Assembly: GCA_018873225.1 (NCBI GenBank)
Contig: JAEILZ010000004.1
Coordinates: 1-64,000 of the forward strand
Source of the DNA: [Phialemoniopsis] sp. UDSM-2020
Lineage: Eukaryota; Ascomycota; Sordariomycetes; Thyridiales; Thyridiaceae
DNA length: 64,000 bases
Direction: 5' to 3'
Both the position numbers and the translations under genes were made by a program. Below the pieces are notes generated by a model. It worked only from the letters and a program-made list of their open reading frames with translations, did no database searches and was not told the DNA's origin. Below, piece by piece: positions 10,569-22,478 of the stretch (position 1 is its first letter; every line of letters starts with the position of its first letter).

Positions 10569-13222
10569 CTAGAGTATTAGCCGCATTCGACGAGAAACCT
10601 CCTTACGCAAGGGGCGTTGGGAGGCAGAGGTTTCATACCAGTTCCACTCCGGCTTTGTCCCGAATTCATCCAGATACTTCAGACGTCTACGGCCGGACGC
10701 ATCATCCCCGAATCGTATGAACTGGATCATGACGTGTGTTCTATTCAAGTGCAGTCTTCGCTCTTTGATCACGTAGATCAAGCGCTCAATCGCTGTCTCC
10801 ACCCCAGAGGCCCTGGAAGAGCCCGTTTCGTCGTCCCACATGCCGTCAGTGAAGATGAAGATGCTGAGCGGCAGCTTCCTGACCAGTGATGGCAAGAACC
10901 TTGGCTTCGGCAGTCTCTTGATGATGAGGTCCACTAGATTTCCCATCGCCAGCTCGATGTATTGAACATCGAAGTTGTAGGTACAATTCTCGAGAGTCAA
11001 AATCAGTGGCGTGGAATTCAGGTTCTCGTATAGCTGAGCTTTTATCTGATGTTGAAACTGTGACGCGAAACCCAACTCTATGCCGCCGTCGGTGTCCATA
11101 GTCTTGGTGATGTATGCAAGAATGGTGAAGAGACGCGTAACCTCGAGCCTGTGTGTAGCCATCGTAGGTGAATCGTCGATGAAGAAGCAATAGTTGCGGT
11201 GCTTGAGACTATTTTGCAGATGAGTGATAGATCTATCCACCAGTGGATCAGGCTTGAAACGGTCTGGCTCCTTCTTCGCACGGCGCCAGTGCCATGCTTG
11301 TTGAGGGGTGACACGCGTATATCTTCTTCTCGCTGATGTCAACAAAGACGATGAATCGAGAGAACGTGATCCAATTGTTTGAGGTGTTCTCGGCCGCGAG
11401 AAAGGAGGTGTAGGCATATGCCCTGGGACAGAAAGTCCATTCAGCCCCATGGTTGATGACACCAGATACTTATGACGATCGTTTTCAAAATGCTCTGGAA
11501 TCGCTGGAGAGTCTTCGTTATGGGATAGAGTCGAGACCGCCATACTATGCTGGAAGATGCGTTGAAAATGGTCGTAAAGACTTTTTGCAGACTTCCGAAA
11601 GTCTGCTTCCACAAGCATGGATGTTTCCAGGAGGTTTATTACTTGGGCTGTGACCAAATCCAGAGGATCACAATGCTGTATGAGGCGTCGGTGCATGCCG
11701 TCTACTGCCGATAGCCGACTGATTCCGTCATGAAAGCAACCCTCCAGCTCTTTGCGGCAAGGTCCAAGTGCCTCTTGTGCGTTAACTCGACTATGGTAAT
11801 ATTGCTCAAGGCCCGGCGCTCCCAAGATCAGCCATGTTGCACATTCGCTAAGCACACACCCCAGTGAGAAGACATCTGCACGAGGACTGATGAAGTTTGC
11901 GCGAGCATGGAATCCTCGATGATGGCTTGCCTCGGGTGCCGCTTTGTCATGATATGAGAGTCAGCTTAGAGGAAGCAAAGAAATATGGCTGTGACTCACA
12001 ATAGATCTGGGTTCCATGATGATCTTTGTTCAAGTGGGTTGCATCGTCTCGCCGCACGAATATTGTGTCACTCAATCCAAAGTCGGCAAGCTTTGGGATC
12101 AAATCATACGGTGTTGTGGGTGACTCGATGTTGAGTAAGATGTTTGAAGGTTTGATATCTTGATGCGCACTATGCAAAAGAAGCATTTGTATCAGCAACT
12201 GGCAATGCTACCCTCCGGAATTCAAGTCAAGATGTCAGCGTACGCCTGGTACTTGCCACATTCGCTATCATGTTCCACTGCCATCTCGTGAACACATGCT
12301 AGTCCTTCGAGAATATGGCTTATGTTCATCCAGAACCGGTATACATCCGTTGCAGAAGCAGGAGGTGCCGTCTCTTTCCAATATCTCTCCAGGTCACCAG
12401 AGTTCGCATACTCTAGGAGGAGGTGGCACCCATCGCCTTGTTGAAATGAACCATAGTAGTTGATGATATACCGGTTTGCTTTGATCTGCTCACGTATGGA
12501 TGCGAAAAACTTCCGTTCGTTGTCGTACTGATTTCTTCTTCGGTAGGTCTTGAGAACAAGAGTATTGGGGAGATCGGAATTCCGAGGCTGTTAAAATGTC
12601 AGCGGAATAGCTCGTTTCTATTATTGAACTGGTTCTGTATTACTGTCTTGTCATCAACCACCTTGTTAACATTTACCCTATGGATCTCTGTCCCATAGCT
12701 ATTGCGATGTAGGAGCTCCCTTTGGCTACTAAAGGGTAGGATGTATTCCGGATCCAAATGAAGATCAACCAATGTTTCCTGCCCCAGCCGAAACGGAAAG
12801 AACATCCACTGGTGCTTTCGTATCTTGTCTCGAACATCGTAATATGCCGGTCCGTGAAAGGGAGGTGGGAGAAGGGCGGACGATTTGAGCGGAAAGATGC
12901 CCTGTATCTGGTTACTTACGAAGGTCGGGAAGAGCTCGACCTCATTGATGTAAGCTAGCGTTGAGAAAAGAGAGATGCTGCCATGAGCACACAAAACGTC
13001 CAGGTCAATTTTAGCACGATAGGAGTGCCGTAGATTCTGAATTCTTGAACGAGTCCAGTAGCTGGTCTGGCTCCATAGAGGGACATAGGCCTTCGTCTCT
13101 CCTTTGCCGTTGATACCCGAGCAGGTCTGGGAGATATCGTGAACGAATCTATGAAAGTCGGACAAAGCAGCGTGGACTGGTGATCGAGCATGTGGGTACG
13201 CCGCTTCAGCTTCCTGCTGCAT
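10569..13222 (-). CDS. Protein kinase fused to a von Willebrand A-like domain
   Basis: Four exons on the minus strand (13222-12644, 12587-12253, 12169-12000, 11941-10569) encode 818 residues. Residues 1-190 are a fungal N-terminal region of unknown fold. The kinase domain has the VLK lysine at about K206, a helix-C Glu near 217, a catalytic loop HQDIKPSN (D309, with Gln in place of the usual Arg), DFG at 334-336 and SAPE near 362. After a linker of about 200 residues, residues about 610-818 look like a vWA domain: hydrophobic strand then FIDDSPTM (a MIDAS-like DxSxT), later FTDGMWDDE. All kinase essentials are present, so activity is plausible. The intron before the catalytic loop has donor GTACCA; the first has GTAATA. 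Targets are unknown. It is transcribed in tandem with the CorA-like gene upstream. Confidence 0.85.
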
Positions 13223-14053
13223 AATGCATCGATGGTGTCTTGTGCTTGGACCTGAGCGACCGATGCGGCTAGGACATTAGGGGGTATAGGAAATTCTCTG
13301 ACTAATAGCAGATCCCATCGTGAAGGGCTTCCAAGGGCAGATTATTATTCTGTTACCCGGTAATGATCGCAAATGACACATCAGAGTGGAATCCGGAATG
13401 AAGCGGATCTTGAACGACGATAGGATGTACAGGGACGCGGGGAGGCTCGTAAGTTGTGGTGGCTATAAGCACGAAACGCATGAGATCTGTACTACCACCG
13501 GAACCAATCCATAGCACTGAATTCGGCCCCCAAAGACATATTGGGTGGTGGGTCTAAACATATTGTACTCGATATCACTTCCTATAACTAGCCTAATCTA
13601 ATATGAATGGTTGTGTTGGGCCGCGCCCCATGTTGCATTCTCTGCGAGTTATCACATGGCTCCCGCCCGTGCGTACTCTACCATTACATGACGACCGATT
13701 ATGACACCCGAAAGTTCTCCTCCGACATTTTATTCTTCTTACATGAAGGCGAGCCGACACTGTCTTAGCCTCCGCTGAGGCAGAGCTTGACCTGATATTT
13801 CAAGGGCTTTGATAGCTATGTATTAACACCCCTTGGAATCATATACAACAAACCCCCCAATCTCACTCTATTCTTAGTCATGTAGCGGTTTGCAGTGACC
13901 TTTGTAGCATGGGTGACCGTGCACCACACCTGCCTGCCAAAGCGGTTAGTCCAATGTGCGTCTTGTCCCCCCTGCTCTCCCTGATAGAAGACTTACATGA
14001 TATTATTGAAGTAGAAAAGATTCGATACTATCAAGGCATAACTTAGACATCTC
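13223..14053. other. Intergenic, moderately AT-rich, no gene seen
   Basis: An 831-base gap separates the kinase start from the 3' end of the CorA-like gene. No long frame or repeat is present; around 13,550-13,620 it is locally AT-rich. It probably contains the kinase promoter. Confidence 0.5.
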
Positions 14054-16118
14054 TTAGTCCATACATAGCTTCGCTTTGTTCGCCGGCTTGCCGTGGCTTT
14101 CAACGTCGTCTCCTCGACTCTTACGTCGGTGACTTGCACGAGCAGACCACAGCAGCCAACCACCCAGCGTGATGGCCGTCAATGGTATACAGATGGTCAA
14201 GAAAAGCAACATTGCGGGGATATTTGTCACCCAGCCCCCGAAACTCCCGCCTTCATTGCTGGTTTTGAAGTCAAAAACATTGGCGCTGAACAACGTCTTG
14301 GCCCATTGTCAGAATCGCAAACGTCCAGGTCTAAGGGAACCTAGATTTCATGGTGGATACGTACTGCGACAAATGTACTTGGGAGGAATATCAGTCCAAG
14401 AATTGTGATGGCATGCATGGAAAATGTTTTTCTTTCCGTGTCAATTGCGACCTCGTGTAGTTGACCTGTGAGGTTTTCCATGACTTTGGCGGATTGATTG
14501 GCAGCATGTGCAAAGGCCTCTCCATTCTGCATTCCTTGATACTGTAAAATAACATCGAACTATCGTACTCTTGTCAATTAAGTTCCGATACAATGGGTTG
14601 GGGACCAGGAGAATTTTACCATGTGTTCATCCTTGTCCAGAGTCCGAAGCAGCGACTTAACCCTTGATATGTGGCTTTCTAGGTCCCTTTCGATTGTCTT
14701 CATTTGTGCCAAGAAGGGCGTCATTTCATGAACACACTTTGGCATCTCAAGGTGGGCTGCAACTTCACTGGTTAGGACAGTATATCTTTCTCGAATCTCA
14801 CCCACAACTCTGCGATTTTCACCTAGGACTATGATTGCTTGATCCACTTCCATGATCAGGGAATGAAGGCTTTGACGCGTGGTAAAGGAGAATATTTCCT
14901 CGAATTTCACACTTGCAGTGCTTGTCGAGTCTTCAGGATGCGGCTCGGTGACCTCTACGCGAGACGTCTGTCGTGAGAAGCTGCTTGCGTGTCTTTTCAA
15001 TTCTCCCAGAAGGGACGAACGACGAGCTAGGCCTTCTCCGAGTTCTCCCGTGGTCTCTTGTCGAACTTGCCCTTTTGCTGTAATAGTCGGCAGGGTTCTT
15101 GTGGTTTCACCGACCAGCTTTGCTACCGGAACAGTGGTCATCTTTGACGAATGCTCTTCGCCCCGTTGCTCGAGAAAGTCGATATAGCTACCGACGTTCT
15201 CTGTGCCATATTCCAATATTAGGATATGGATCTTAAGTGCTGCTACTAGAGCCCTTTCCACTGTTCTCCCAGTTGCAGGATACATCCTTTGATCCGCGTT
15301 CACTGCATCCTGAACCCTGTCACTAATGAGTGCATTGTTCTTTGCAATGATCCAAACCGTCTTTCCGGTTTTGACGTCGAAAGAGTAGTATGCGGTTACG
15401 TGTCTTAATGGCCATTGATTTGGACCTGGGGTAGGTTCGAACGCCAGTACGTTGAAAGCGTGTTGAAGATGTAAACCGGAACGCCCAAGCGGGTGTATTG
15501 CGAACTTGGCATGGGATTCTGATAGGAAGTCTTCCCGCCGGAACAACGTTTTCTTCAGGGGCTGCCGTCTTGTCCGAAGTTCAAGAAACATATCGAGAGC
15601 TGATGGAGCCACTTGATGGTAGGTCATGAGATAAGTGAATTGATCACGCGAGCAGCACAGCGGTCCACGGGAGGTCCGAGTACTAAAAAAACTATCTCTA
15701 GTTAACAACCGACCTCAAAGTGTGTTCGAATGGTACAATTACACGAAGCGGTAATAAGGGTCCTTTTTCAGATGTTCTGTATATTCTGCAAGCTCTTTGA
15801 CGCCGTGTCCCTGGAATTTCACATCCGGTCGAAAGCCTGAAGGGATACATTAGCTAAGAAGTGTTTTATTCACCAAACGTAGATAAACATACCTGTTTCC
15901 TGATCGAAGAGATCCAGGAGTATCATTGATCTTTGATTTGGATGAAAATTCTCATCTTGTTCGAGCCGCGCGCGATATCTGGCCAGAGCATGAGGAAAGC
16001 AGTGTGTTTGAAGTACAGTCTGTGGGTACTCCTTGTATGCTTTGCATGCCTCCAAGAACCGTTCGTTCATAGGATCAGTAACATCATCATCTACCAACAT
16101 CTTTCCTACAGCGCTCAT
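14054..16118 (-). CDS. CorA-like membrane protein lacking the GMN motif
   Basis: Five exons on the minus strand (16118-15893, 15836-15743, 15682-14620, 14559-14365, 14296-14054) encode 606 residues. The long N-terminal region contains the fungal CorA-like block SRGPLCCSRDQFTYLMTYHQ near residue 110 and a helical stalk. It ends in two membrane segments at about 505-526 (ITILGLIFLPSTFVA) and 550-574 (AMLLFLTICIPLTAIT), followed by a basic tail. Real CorA Mg2+ channels carry YGMN after the first helix; here that place reads TLFSANVFDF. Many fungal paralogues share this loss and their transport role is unproven. One donor (GTAATT) is weak; the others are standard. Confidence 0.85.
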
Positions 16119-17906
16119 TTGCTACTTGAAGTCAAACAATTCTGGCCAAAGGACTTGAAGGTTGAACTTGTGAGGATGCTGTCAATGAGTCTTCCATCGG
16201 TCGCGGAGACGGGTCCCATTATCACACATGGTATTCCTCGGCCACGAGTCAGCGGTCAACGGCTCAGCAGAGAACCCGGGCGAAGCTTTTGGTTGTTGGC
16301 CCGCGGATTGGGATCCAACGCCTTGTTTCTTTGGCGAATGTGACAAATCTGCCTTAGCAATCAGCACGTACTCACGACAGCCAGTAGTAATAATGGGGAA
16401 GTGGTGGCCTAATATCTCATTGATTTAGCCGCCGGCTCTAAACTTAGCTTCCGCGTTGTCCATCACCAGGGAAGTCTATCTGGGTGAAGAGGCCCCTCCT
16501 CCATTGGAATTTAGGAGGATTACTTGAATTACTGTAACATCGCTCTAGGACTTGCACATACGTCGTGAATAAGGATTCTGGCGGCCATCAGGGATTTGCA
16601 TGCAACATGATTATGTCACAGGTTTAATCGTAGACCATTACACTACATCCACGCTTGACTGCTGTGATTACCACAAGCCGAGAAGAATTTTGTATCTAGT
16701 GCATGCCATCGATGGTCCTCCCGACGGTGTAATGCCACCTGAATTCAATCGCCATCCTCGGAGTTGTAGCGAACCATCCTGTAAATATCATCTTTCTCCA
16801 ACTAAGGGAAGATATTAGGGCAGGTGGAGATTAAAAGCGTCGAGATGACTTACTTGGGTGAGCACTCTCGGGATTGTCAGACGCCAGTCATCGCTACCGG
16901 GTACTCTCTGATAAGCACCAAGTCAGCCTGGTTTTGTTTCTGGTCGTCTCTAATATTATGCCTTGGGCAATGGTAATCGCGTGACATTACTAACCTCAAC
17001 TTGTATGTGACCCTTTTCAGAGTCAGTGTCAAATAGCCGTTGTAAGTATTGTAGCAAGGTCTCATGGTAGATTCGATATCCTAATATTCTGTCAAAAGTC
17101 ATCGGCATGTTCGTACACGTTGCTTCCGAGTCAGCCTCAGGCTGGATTTCTTGGCAGTGCCGCAAGGAAGATGTGATGCTCTGGATGCAAGTCTTGGGGC
17201 TACAACTCGAGGACTAGTCTCGAATCGATGGCTCGGACACTAGTTGGCTTTGCGTGTTTTAAGCAATGCTGAGCGGAATGAGACGCAGCACAAATCTACG
17301 TCTTGTACTTTTTTCCAAGGGAGTCTTTTGCCCTGATACGCTGAGACATTGGAACTGGGGTGGTACCGCTGAGAGGCCGCCTAGGAAGAGCTGGGTCTTT
17401 TCAGCTTCCTTAAAGAGAAACACCACACCCTCATTGCATCGAGCCTGATATTGATTGAAGAGTTGGCATGCCGGCAGCAAAGGTATGTACTGTTGTTTAT
17501 GTGAAGCCAATCAACTACCACACAAGCTCGGTAAGCTAGCAAATTGATTGAAACACGGCCCATAATCCCTGTATCCGGAACGCTCCGCGTCGGCAACGCC
17601 GTTGACCACCTGCTTCCTACTACATTAGTGTGACATCTGAGTATAGGAAAATCCTCCTATTGGCTTTCAGTAAGTGGAAATGATGCTTTCTGTAAACGGT
17701 AAGTATTTTCTTTTGAGCAGAAGTCGACTGAGTAATGGTTACATGTTGACGACCAAAGTCGTATGAAGGGGTGCGTCCTCAGGTTCGGTAGCGACTGTAA
17801 TGTGGTCTGTATTTTGTTTTCGTTCGTTCTGCATATCTCAAAAAATACATCTGAATTGGGGGTTTACATGAAGTGAATAGACTGTGGCCTCTCTGCGTGT
17901 ATCTCA
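16119..17906. other. Long intergenic stretch, possible decayed sequence
   Basis: Nearly 1.8 kb without a convincing gene. Minus-strand frames of 60-83 codons occur at 16182-16367, 16877-17165 and 17259-17596, but they lack domains, do not splice into one another with sound signals and include no family I recognise. The spacing and scattered short frames could be the remains of an old gene. The first few hundred bases should hold the CorA-like promoter. Confidence 0.4.
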
Positions 17907-20039
17907 TCAACCCCACATCCTCCTCTCTGTGGACACGGAAGATAGCGTCGGGTAGCCTTGATCAGGGACATCAAGGTGGCCTCCGGTCTGCTTCAGCACT
18001 GGAGCGCCAAACGGTCCGTTGATCTCGACCCATTTAGCCGTCCGGACGTCACCCACGCTCGAACCAGAATCCCCAAAGATTTCAGCACTTGGAGTTCTGG
18101 ACATGCCATACGGCTCTTGAGTAGACGTCGGGGGCATTCTGCCCTGCTGTTGTTGTCCTTGTGGAGCAGTGCTGCCCGTATTTCTCCACCATTGCGCTGC
18201 CTGTGCCTGTCCCACAGCCCACGCGATCGCTTCCGGGGTCCTGGGTTCGGGGGCTTTGCCATGATTCATCGCCTGGAAGAAGTCCTCAGACTTAAAAGTA
18301 CCGTCCGCTGCTCCGTATTGCAGCGGCATATCGTTTCGCTCTGCGCCATACGCAGGTGACATAGGGGGGCCTGCCACTTCTACTTTGCAAATTAGCGTCC
18401 GGTACAAAAGGCTAAGTGACTGAGTAGTAATGCACTTACGAATGCTCGGTTGGTCAAAATTCTGGGCAGGGATGAACTTCGGTCTGTCCTGAGTGTCCCG
18501 CTTCTCGTCATAATATCCGTTTGGCCCCAGGGTTAAAGGCCGATCCCACGTTCCCCTAGGACCTGCCTCTTCTGCAGCATAGGCCGCTGTGATGAGATCG
18601 TCGAGGACCCGGGACTGCGATTTTTCCGTCTTGCTCGCTGTTGGAGGCGCACGAGATGAAGCAAAACCCAACTTGTTACCGCTGAACTTGTCCTTTGCGC
18701 GTCGGAAGGAGTCGGAGAATCCTCCCCAGCTGTCGGAGTGGCCGCGCTTTCGGTATCGAAAGAACAGAAAGATCACAGAAACAACAACAGCAGCCGCAGC
18801 TGAAAATAGAAATGTCAGTCCTCCAATGCTAGAATACAAAGAGAAGGGTTGAGGATCACATACCGACGGAGCCCATACCAATGCCGACCTTGACACTCTG
18901 GCTGGTACCCGACGTGCTGCTGCCATCACTTGGCGTGACGCTGCTAGTTGGTGCAACCTGCCCAACTCCCGTCTGGGTTGCAAGAGGCAGTGTATTGGAA
19001 CCAATAATGATGGGGACCTCTGTGACGATCAGGGTGGGTCCAGCAGCGATGCCGCTGCTGATGATCACATCAGCGCTTCTCGTAGACGTAACAAAGGACA
19101 CAAGTGTCGTCGTCGGCCGCACAACGCTGCTTTGGCTGCTGGTCGTCGATGTAGAGGATGTGGTCGTGTCGGCACTGTCCGAACCTGTGATTACCGGAGC
19201 CAAGACAGGTGGAGGAGGGGGTGCGACTGACACTGGCAGCGCAACACTGCCTGACGAACTCGACGTAGTGGTCGTAGACGGGATAGATGTTGTGGTGACG
19301 TCGGCCCGAGTCGAGGAGCTTGAACTCGGTGGAGGCGGCGGTGGTGGAGGAGCCAGTGTTTGTGCCGGCGGAGGAGGGGGCGGTGGGGGTTGAGACGTCG
19401 CAGCCGGAGGTGGGAAGGTGCTTGACGACGGAGATCCTGGACTGCCGGGACTCGACGGAGATGCTGGAGAAGCAGGGCTACCTGGTGGGCTGTCCGCAGC
19501 GTTAAACACAGGGTTCGGGGGCAACGCCCCCGGGTCTTCGAGCGAGATGTCCCCCGATGCCGGATTGGCAGCAACGGGCAGATTCAAGGTCGGGGGCGGG
19601 GGAGCCACCGTGTTGGCCGGCGCCGTGGCAGCCGGTGCCGTTTGTGGGGGTGCGAAATTGGTAACGGCCGGCTTCTGTGGTGAGCCTGGCGACCCCGGAG
19701 ACCCTGGCGAAGCAGGAGAATCTGGGCTTTGCAAAGCGCCGAAGGTGCCGCTGCTTGGGGAAGGACTGCCGCGCCCATTCAGCTGGGCCCGGGCTGGCCT
19801 ACTCTGGGATACAGGTGATGCCGGGGACGCTGGAGAGTTCTGCCCGGCCGGCGAGTTTGGAGAGTTCGGCGAGTTTGGTGAAGCGTTGTCTTTCCTCACA
19901 ATGTCCCATGTGTTTGTCGAGGTTGGCACCCGAATACGTAGAGTTGGTCGCCTTCTCTCCCTCCTTCTGCGACTGTGAGTCTCTCATGCGGGTTCCATAT
20001 GTGAAAGGGAACTTACTGCATCATACTGACTGACGGCAT
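17907..20039 (-). CDS. Pro/Ser-rich mucin-like single-pass membrane protein
   Basis: Four exons on the minus strand (20039-20017, 19972-18864, 18799-18440, 18382-17907) encode 655 residues. Residues about 40-150 are Ser-Pro-rich with repeats such as SPNSPNSP and SPGSPGSPGSP; 150-260 hold poly-Pro and poly-Ser tracts; 260-365 are Ser/Thr-rich, as in O-mannosylated wall proteins. One membrane span lies at about 366-392 (GMGSVAAAAVVVSVIFLFF), followed by a basic stop and a cytoplasmic tail of about 260 residues with NGYYDEKR and MSPAYG. The layout resembles wall-stress sensors, but no WSC domain or signal peptide is seen. The start is uncertain: this frame has no ATG before 20039, which needs a 23-base coding exon and a 44-base intron with donor GTAAGT. 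Confidence 0.7.
19679..19877 (-). repeat. Nine-base coding repeats for Ser-Pro-Gly / Ser-Pro-Asn units
   Basis: Within the mucin-like gene, imperfect 9-base units repeat in tandem: three copies at about 19851-19877 encoding Ser-Pro-Asn steps and a second group around 19679-19724 encoding Ser-Pro-Gly steps. A third group lies near 19418-19470. Being multiples of three they can change copy number without breaking the frame. Confidence 0.7.
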
Positions 20040-20978
20040 GATTGAGTGACGATGGTGTTATTAGATAGACCAAGCAGTGGCAAAAAGTCAATGAAATGGC
20101 AATGAGCGAAATCCACAAAAGGACGAAATAAGGAAAGCGAAAAAAGAATGCAAAACTAAGTAATCCGCCTGGGAGACAAGAACGCTACTGAAACGGCCAG
20201 CCGCGGTGAAGAGGAACGAGAAAGAAGAGACGACAAGACCAGCAGCTGCACGATCGAATGGAAGAGATAATAAAGAAAGGAACGAGCGCACGTTTTGAAA
20301 CTTTGAGGTTGACACCTCTATTTTTACACATCTTCGACCCCTGCCTTGTCTTTCAGCTTGTAGGGGAGTGGCGGGTCCCTTTCCTGCGAGTCCATCCCAG
20401 CTCTTGGTATTTCGCCTTATTTATTCGGTGATGATCTCTTCTCGAGTGGGTTTGTTTCAATCTCGGCCAAGAAATTTGGTGTTTTGAGATAACCCCTGCA
20501 ACAACCCCTGTTCTACTGGGGCGCCCGAGATGCCAAGACCCAACCAAAGCTTGGTGATACAGTTTCCGTCTCAGAATGTCGACAATAGTCCAGTTCCAGC
20601 ACTGATCACCTTTTTTGCGGAGCTGTGCCAGCGCTCAAGACCTCCGAGAGTTGTCTCTGTGCTTCCCAAAATAGCCCACGTTTCAGAGATCTGTAATTTT
20701 AGCCAAGCATCCTGGACAAAGGTCGTGTGCTCTCTTGCCTTTTCCAGCGGCAACGCAACGGCTCGGCTTCGAGACCCAGATTGCGGACGGCATAAAACGA
20801 CAGCCATCATCAATCCAAGTGTCCAAAGCCGATGCCGTCTTACCGGCCAAGCTCGATACTGTGTCTCGAGAACAGCCACCGCTCCTATCAAGCTCGAATC
20901 CAGTGGCAAAGACAAGCAAAGCACCTTGAGAACTTTCACTAGAATGTCTCGCTTCAATTCTTAATCTTTGTGGTTTGA
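20040..20978. other. Intergenic, promoter side of the mucin-like gene
   Basis: This 939-base gap holds the upstream region of the mucin-like gene and the 3' end of the dehydrogenase gene. A 144-codon plus frame at 20530-20964 overlaps minus frames of similar length, has no domain and is not counted as a gene. Confidence 0.45.
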
Positions 20979-22047
20979 CTACTCTTTCCCAGCACCTTCC
21001 GTGTCGGCAATGCGAAAGATATACTTGATCGCGTTGGCCTTACCGTCTCGAAGCTTCTCCAAAGCACCTTGTACGCCCGCCAAACCCCCAGGAACTATCT
21101 CCTGCGGTTGTCCACGGAACCAGCCCTCCTGCAGACCCCGTGCTATGTATCGATAATAGATATAGGCAAAGTCTGCAGCGTCCTTGTGAGCTCGCCCAAC
21201 ACTCGTGGTAAGTGTGCTGACGGTCTCGGGGATCTCCTTGTAGTCCTTGCCAGGCAGAACCACATTGATGCTGCCGCCTTCATCGATCACTCTGCCCAAG
21301 TGAACCCAAGAGTCGTGCTCCGAGATAGCGTCGAAACCGTACAGTAGCTTCGCCCCTCCGAGCGCTTTCTTGATACCGGCAACGACAGCATCTGCGCCTT
21401 CGCGGTAGTCGACTATGGTGTCGCCCTTGCTACGGTCGATGAGCGACTCGACATGCTTGGCAGACTTGCCAGCTACAGCGATAATGGGGTGGATGTTGCT
21501 TCTCTGGGCAAACTGAACGGCATAGGACCCAACTGCAGATGCTGCGCCGTACACCACGAGAGGAATCGGCTCCTTAGCTGGTGTCCAAGGCTGAGGAAGA
21601 CCTTGGTCGATGTACAGTCCAATGGCCGCCGTCATGGCAGCCAAGGGCAGCGTCGCCGCCTCCTCAAAGCTAGTCTTAGCTGGGATATGGAAAGTTGTGT
21701 GCTGATAGGCAATAGCGTACTCGGCGTAGCTGCCATGCGGCGTCTGCATCTGATGGAACGCCGCTACGCGGTCTCCCGGCTTGAACTCTGTGACATTGGC
21801 GCCCACCTTGTGCACAACGCCAGCAATGTCGTCGCCTTCATCGCGCTCACTTCCCGTCCATAAAGGAACCTTCCAGTCCTTGGGGTTTGATCCCGAGAAA
21901 ACAACCTTGATGAGTACCTGATCCTCCGTCGGCTCAGGGACTGGTGAGTCGATGACGGTAACCTTTGGTCCTAGTCGCATTCAATTAGCGTGATATTGGT
22001 GGTTAGGGAGCTGGGGTAGTACCTTTGGCAACGATTGCTTCCTTCAT
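20979..22047 (-). CDS. Zinc-independent medium-chain dehydrogenase/reductase (quinone/enoyl reductase-like)
   Basis: Two exons on the minus strand, 22047-22023 and 21970-20979, encode 338 residues. The 25-base first exon (MKEAIVAKG) joins GPKVTVIDSPVPEP exactly where MDR proteins need it; the intron has donor GTACTA, branch GCTAAT and acceptor GACTAG. The N-terminal GroES-like fold has SGSNPKDWK and GDDIAGVVHKVG with PGDRV; the NADP-binding fold starts at VVYGAASAVGSYAVQ. The zinc-binding residues of classical alcohol dehydrogenases are missing. Such proteins reduce quinones or alpha,beta-unsaturated carbonyls, and some serve as stand-alone enoyl reductases. No polyketide synthase is nearby, so a general reductase is the safer reading. 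Confidence 0.9.
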
Positions 22048-22478
22048 ATTTGTTCCCGTGGGCGATCTGTTCTAGTAAAGTATTGTGAAATTTGTTTCAA
22101 GGTCTGGAGATTCCACCCGGTCAATCCGACAGGAGAACATCTGTATCAAACCCGGGTCCCGCTTTCATAGATCCGATCCAGCGTGAATACAAATTGCGTC
22201 ATGCGGACTAAATTATGCGCTGTTGCACTAATCGCTTGCCCAGTGTTTACGGATAACATTCTCCCACCTGGTAAGATGACCCCCATTCTCCGGTCGACGG
22301 CAGTGGGGCGGATGGCACTGCACCCGATGCCGAGCATTATGAAGGCGGGCTGACGCCTTCGCACGTTATCATGTCACGTTGATGACACGATCCTAGCGAT
22401 GAGGTGGAGTTGCATCGCGTGAACATCCGACTATTGATAACAGGGCATCATTCTGGGAATGAGAAAGAATAGCTTGGT
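22048..22478. other. Intergenic, no gene seen
   Basis: A 431-base spacer between the dehydrogenase start and the 3' end of the beta-galactosidase gene. Nothing beyond a short minus frame is present. It should hold the dehydrogenase promoter. Confidence 0.5.

Noticed and set aside
19418..19978. Plus-strand frame of 186 codons with collagen-like Gly-x-y repeats
   Set aside because: It is the antisense shadow of the Ser-Pro-Gly repeats of the mucin-like gene, whose spliced frame has a membrane span and tail; the plus frame has neither splice partners nor other domains.
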